Assembly (NCBI RefSeq): GCF_006265225.1
Contig: NZ_VDCS01000008.1
Location: 1 to 64,000 of the forward strand
Direction of reading: 5' to 3'
Origin: Allotamlana fucoidanivorans
Lineage (GTDB): Bacteria; Bacteroidota; Bacteroidia; Flavobacteriales; Flavobacteriaceae
DNA: 64,000 nucleotides
The position numbers and the translations under genes are program-made. Shown here in pieces: positions 62,087 to 64,000 of the stretch. How positions within the stretch are numbered: position 1 is the first letter of the stretch; every line of letters begins with the position of its first letter. The notes below the pieces were generated by a model that ran no database searches, was not told the origin of the DNA, and was given only the letters and a program-made list of their open reading frames with translations.

Positions 62087-63394
62087 TTGGATCCTGACCC
62101 TGCCAGTTTGATACTTTTAATAATAGCAATTGACGCTTCAGTTGTTTTTAGTTTTGTGTTGCTCTTTGTCTTACTACTCTGTTCTGCACTTATTTCGGGT
62201 GCCGAAGTGGCTTTATTCTCATTAAATATTAATGATATACAAGAAAGTCTTGAACAAAAAGATAAGCGTATAGAAATCGTTTCTAGGCTTTTAGAGCGTC
62301 CTAAAAAATTACTCGCCACCATTCTAGTGGCCAATAACTTTATCAATATAGCGGTTGTTATTCTATTTGCTTATTTAGGGGATTATATGTTTGGTGGTTT
62401 AACCAATCCAAAAATTAAGTTTCTTATTGAAGTTGTTGTGGTTACCTTCCTCATTTTGCTATTTGGCGAAATACTACCAAAGATTTATGCTAGTAGAAAT
62501 AATTTAAAGTTTGCGTCTTTTATGGCCCATCCGTTAAGGGTTTTAGATGTGGTGTTATCACCCATTAGTTTGCCTATGCGTAGTGTGACTTTGGGCATTC
62601 ATGGTAGGTTAGGTAAAAAAAGGTCTAATATCAGTGTAGATCAGTTGTCTCAAGCATTAGAGCTAACTAGTGAAGAAGATACTACTAAAGAAGAGCATAA
62701 AATTTTACAAGGTATTGTGTCATTTGGTAATACAGATACTAAGCAAGCCATGAGGCCACGAATAGATATATTTGCTTTAAATATAGAGCAAAAATATTCC
62801 GAAGTAATGAAAGAAATTGTGGCTAATGGGTATTCTAGAATCCCTGTTTATCGAGATAATGTAGATACTATTGAAGGTATTTTATATGTGAAAGATTTGT
62901 TGCCATACATTGATAGAAAGCAGTTTGATTGGACACGCTTACTTCGTGACCCCTTTTTTGTGCCTGAAAACAAAAAGCTGGATGATCTAATGGCTGAATT
63001 TCAAGAAAAGAAGGTGCATTTGGCGGTTGTGGTTGATGAATATGGCGGTACTTCAGGAATTATATCCTTAGAAGATATTATTGAGGAAATAGTGGGAGAT
63101 ATAAGTGATGAATTTGATGATGAAGATTTAACTTACTCTAAGCTTGATGATAAAAACTACGTATTTGAAGGTAAAACGGCGCTAAAAGATTTTTATAAGA
63201 TTACCAAAATAGAAGATGATGCACTTTTTGAAAATAATAAAGGCGAAGCAGAAACCATAGCAGGCTTTGTTTTAGAGATTTCGGGTAGTTTTCCTAAATT
63301 GAATAGCAAAATAAATTTTGAACATTATGTGTTTACCATTGAAGCTATGGATAAAAAGCGTATTAAACTCTTAAAATTCACCATTAACTCATGA
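62087..63394 (+). CDS. gldE: Gliding motility-associated protein GldE
   Basis: A CNNM/HlyC-type membrane protein needed, with GldD, for normal gliding and T9SS function in Flavobacterium. The frame opens at GTG 62078; the family start MDPDPASLILL suggests TTG 62087 (435 residues). No ATG is available. The protein has about four membrane helices in a DUF21 domain (about 15-190; LISGAEVALFSLN), two CBS domains (about 205-330; SRIPVYRDNVDTIEG, VVVDEYGGTSGI), and a CorC/HlyC C-terminal domain (about 345-430). It overlaps gldD by four bases. Confidence 0.92.
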   Translation: MDPDPASLILLIIAIDASVVFSFVLLFVLLLCSALISGAEVALFSLNINDIQESLEQKDKRIEIVSRLLERPKKLLATILVANNFINIAVVILFAYLGDYMFGGLTNPKIKFLIEVVVVTFLILLFGEILPKIYASRNNLKFASFMAHPLRVLDVVLSPISLPMRSVTLGIHGRLGKKRSNISVDQLSQALELTSEEDTTKEEHKILQGIVSFGNTDTKQAMRPRIDIFALNIEQKYSEVMKEIVANGYSRIPVYRDNVDTIEGILYVKDLLPYIDRKQFDWTRLLRDPFFVPENKKLDDLMAEFQEKKVHLAVVVDEYGGTSGIISLEDIIEEIVGDISDEFDDEDLTYSKLDDKNYVFEGKTALKDFYKITKIEDDALFENNKGEAETIAGFVLEISGSFPKLNSKINFEHYVFTIEAMDKKRIKLLKFTINS

Positions 63395-63972
63395 GAAATC
63401 ACCTCTGTATTATAGTTTTTATATGTTGTTTGTTTGCTTGTGGAGATGACGTGGTGCCAAAACCCAAGGCCTATTTACGGCTAGAATATCCTGAAGCTAA
63501 GTATGAAGCTGCCAATTTAGACTTGCCTTTTACATTTGAAATAAATAATCTAGCAACAGAGGTTACGTTGAAGTCTGTAAAAGCTTCAACAAAAAGTTAT
63601 GGCATTAATTTAGAATATCCTGCATTAAAAGGAACCATTTTTTTAACCTATAAGTCGGTAGAAAATAGCAAGGAAAATTTGAATGACTTTTTAAGAGATG
63701 CTCAAAACTTTACTCAAAAGCACACTATTAAAGCTGATGAAATTCCTGTAGCATCTTATGAGAATACAGAACGTAACGTTTATGGTGCATTGGCTGAGGT
63801 TAAAGGAAATGTAGCGTCGCCCGCACAATTTTACGTAACAGACAGTGTGAACCATTTTTTAACAGGATCGTTATATTTTTATGCAAAACCTAATTACGAT
63901 TCTATTCTTCCTGCGGCACATTATTTACAAAAAGACATTAGGCATATTATGGAAACCATCAGGTGGAAATAA
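63391..63972 (+). CDS. gldD: Gliding motility lipoprotein GldD
   Basis: A lipoprotein essential for gliding in Flavobacterium johnsoniae, linked to the function of the type IX secretion machinery. The 193-residue protein has MRNHLCIIVFICCLFACGDD with a lipobox (LFAC, Cys 17), and then PKPKAYLRLEYPEAKYE (about 24-40), characteristic of GldD. Its ATG overlaps the gldE stop (ATGA), so the two are translationally coupled. A terminator follows at once. The two sorting-domain proteases in this window would be clients of the same secretion route. Confidence 0.95.
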   Translation: MRNHLCIIVFICCLFACGDDVVPKPKAYLRLEYPEAKYEAANLDLPFTFEINNLATEVTLKSVKASTKSYGINLEYPALKGTIFLTYKSVENSKENLNDFLRDAQNFTQKHTIKADEIPVASYENTERNVYGALAEVKGNVASPAQFYVTDSVNHFLTGSLYFYAKPNYDSILPAAHYLQKDIRHIMETIRWK

Positions 63973-63973
63973 A

Positions 63974-64000
63974 AAAAGGTTTCACTATAAGAAACCTTTT
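63974..64000 (+). terminator. Terminator of the mutY-ssb-gldE-gldD group
   Basis: AAAAGGTTTC (63974-63983) pairs with GAAACCTTTT (63991-64000) around a 7-nt loop, directly after the gldD stop. The window ends here, so the T tract cannot be seen in full. Confidence 0.8.

Noticed and set aside
1-64000. CRISPR array, insertion sequence, prophage or rRNA
   Set aside because: I saw no regularly spaced repeats, transposase, integrase, phage structural gene or rRNA-like sequence in either strand.

Overview
The window is a low-GC, densely coding stretch of a chromosome from a member of the Flavobacteriaceae (Bacteroidota), most likely a marine or environmental, gliding-type species. Evidence: gldE and gldD next to ssb and mutY; proteins with C-terminal type IX secretion (T9SS) sorting domains; sdhCAB with a single fused cytochrome b subunit; promoter elements of the Bacteroidota TAnnTTTG type; and almost no Shine-Dalgarno sequences. 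No rRNA, CRISPR array, insertion sequence, prophage or attachment site was seen. The only tRNA seen is tRNA-Leu(CAA).

Layout. 1-660: an eroded intergenic area holding a nonsense-interrupted mini-ORF and the tRNA. 0.8-8.2 kb: prs, rplY, pth, a large T9SS-exported metalloprotease, ribF and serS. 8.2-17.1 kb: a broken small secreted protein, a lipoprotein, a TPR protein, DUF4286, rsmA, mgtE, a hydroxyacid dehydrogenase, DUF1801, two VOC proteins, a TauE-like permease and a TM2 protein. 17.1-21.1 kb: a GH3 glucosidase facing a small arsenic-type operon (arsR, DUF6428, LMW-PTP-like arsenate reductase) that has no exporter here. 21.1-26.9 kb: a minus-strand operon (GNAT, aspartate kinase, bifunctional lipid acyltransferase) divergent from fbp, then an M43 metalloprotease.

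27-32.7 kb: a minus-strand suf operon (sufA-like, sufB, an unknown lipoprotein, sufC, sufD, sufS) divergent from thiL. 34-37.6 kb: two tandem small HC/CxxC paralogs, an alpha/beta hydrolase, and an ACT-like protein divergent from a second aspartate kinase. 37.7-45.5 kb: aminopeptidase P, an IPT-domain T9SS metalloprotease, sdhCAB and an M28 peptidase. 45.5-51.5 kb: a heavy-metal efflux operon whose RND pump is fused in frame to its outer-membrane channel. 51.5-58 kb: a 1140-residue beta-barrel-like protein, xth, an OmpA-family lipoprotein and an aldo/keto reductase. 58-64 kb: rng, a 30-residue very basic protein, HU, then mutY, ssb, gldE and gldD.

Most of the window is ordinary core metabolism: nucleotide, flavin and thiamine cofactors, Fe-S assembly, translation and respiration. 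The parts least explained by known families are the RND-TolC fusion with its internal signal peptide, the 30-residue basic protein, the lipoprotein inside suf, the ACT-like protein beside aspartate kinase, the tandem HC/CxxC proteins and the two broken small genes. I found no clear new defence or mobile system.
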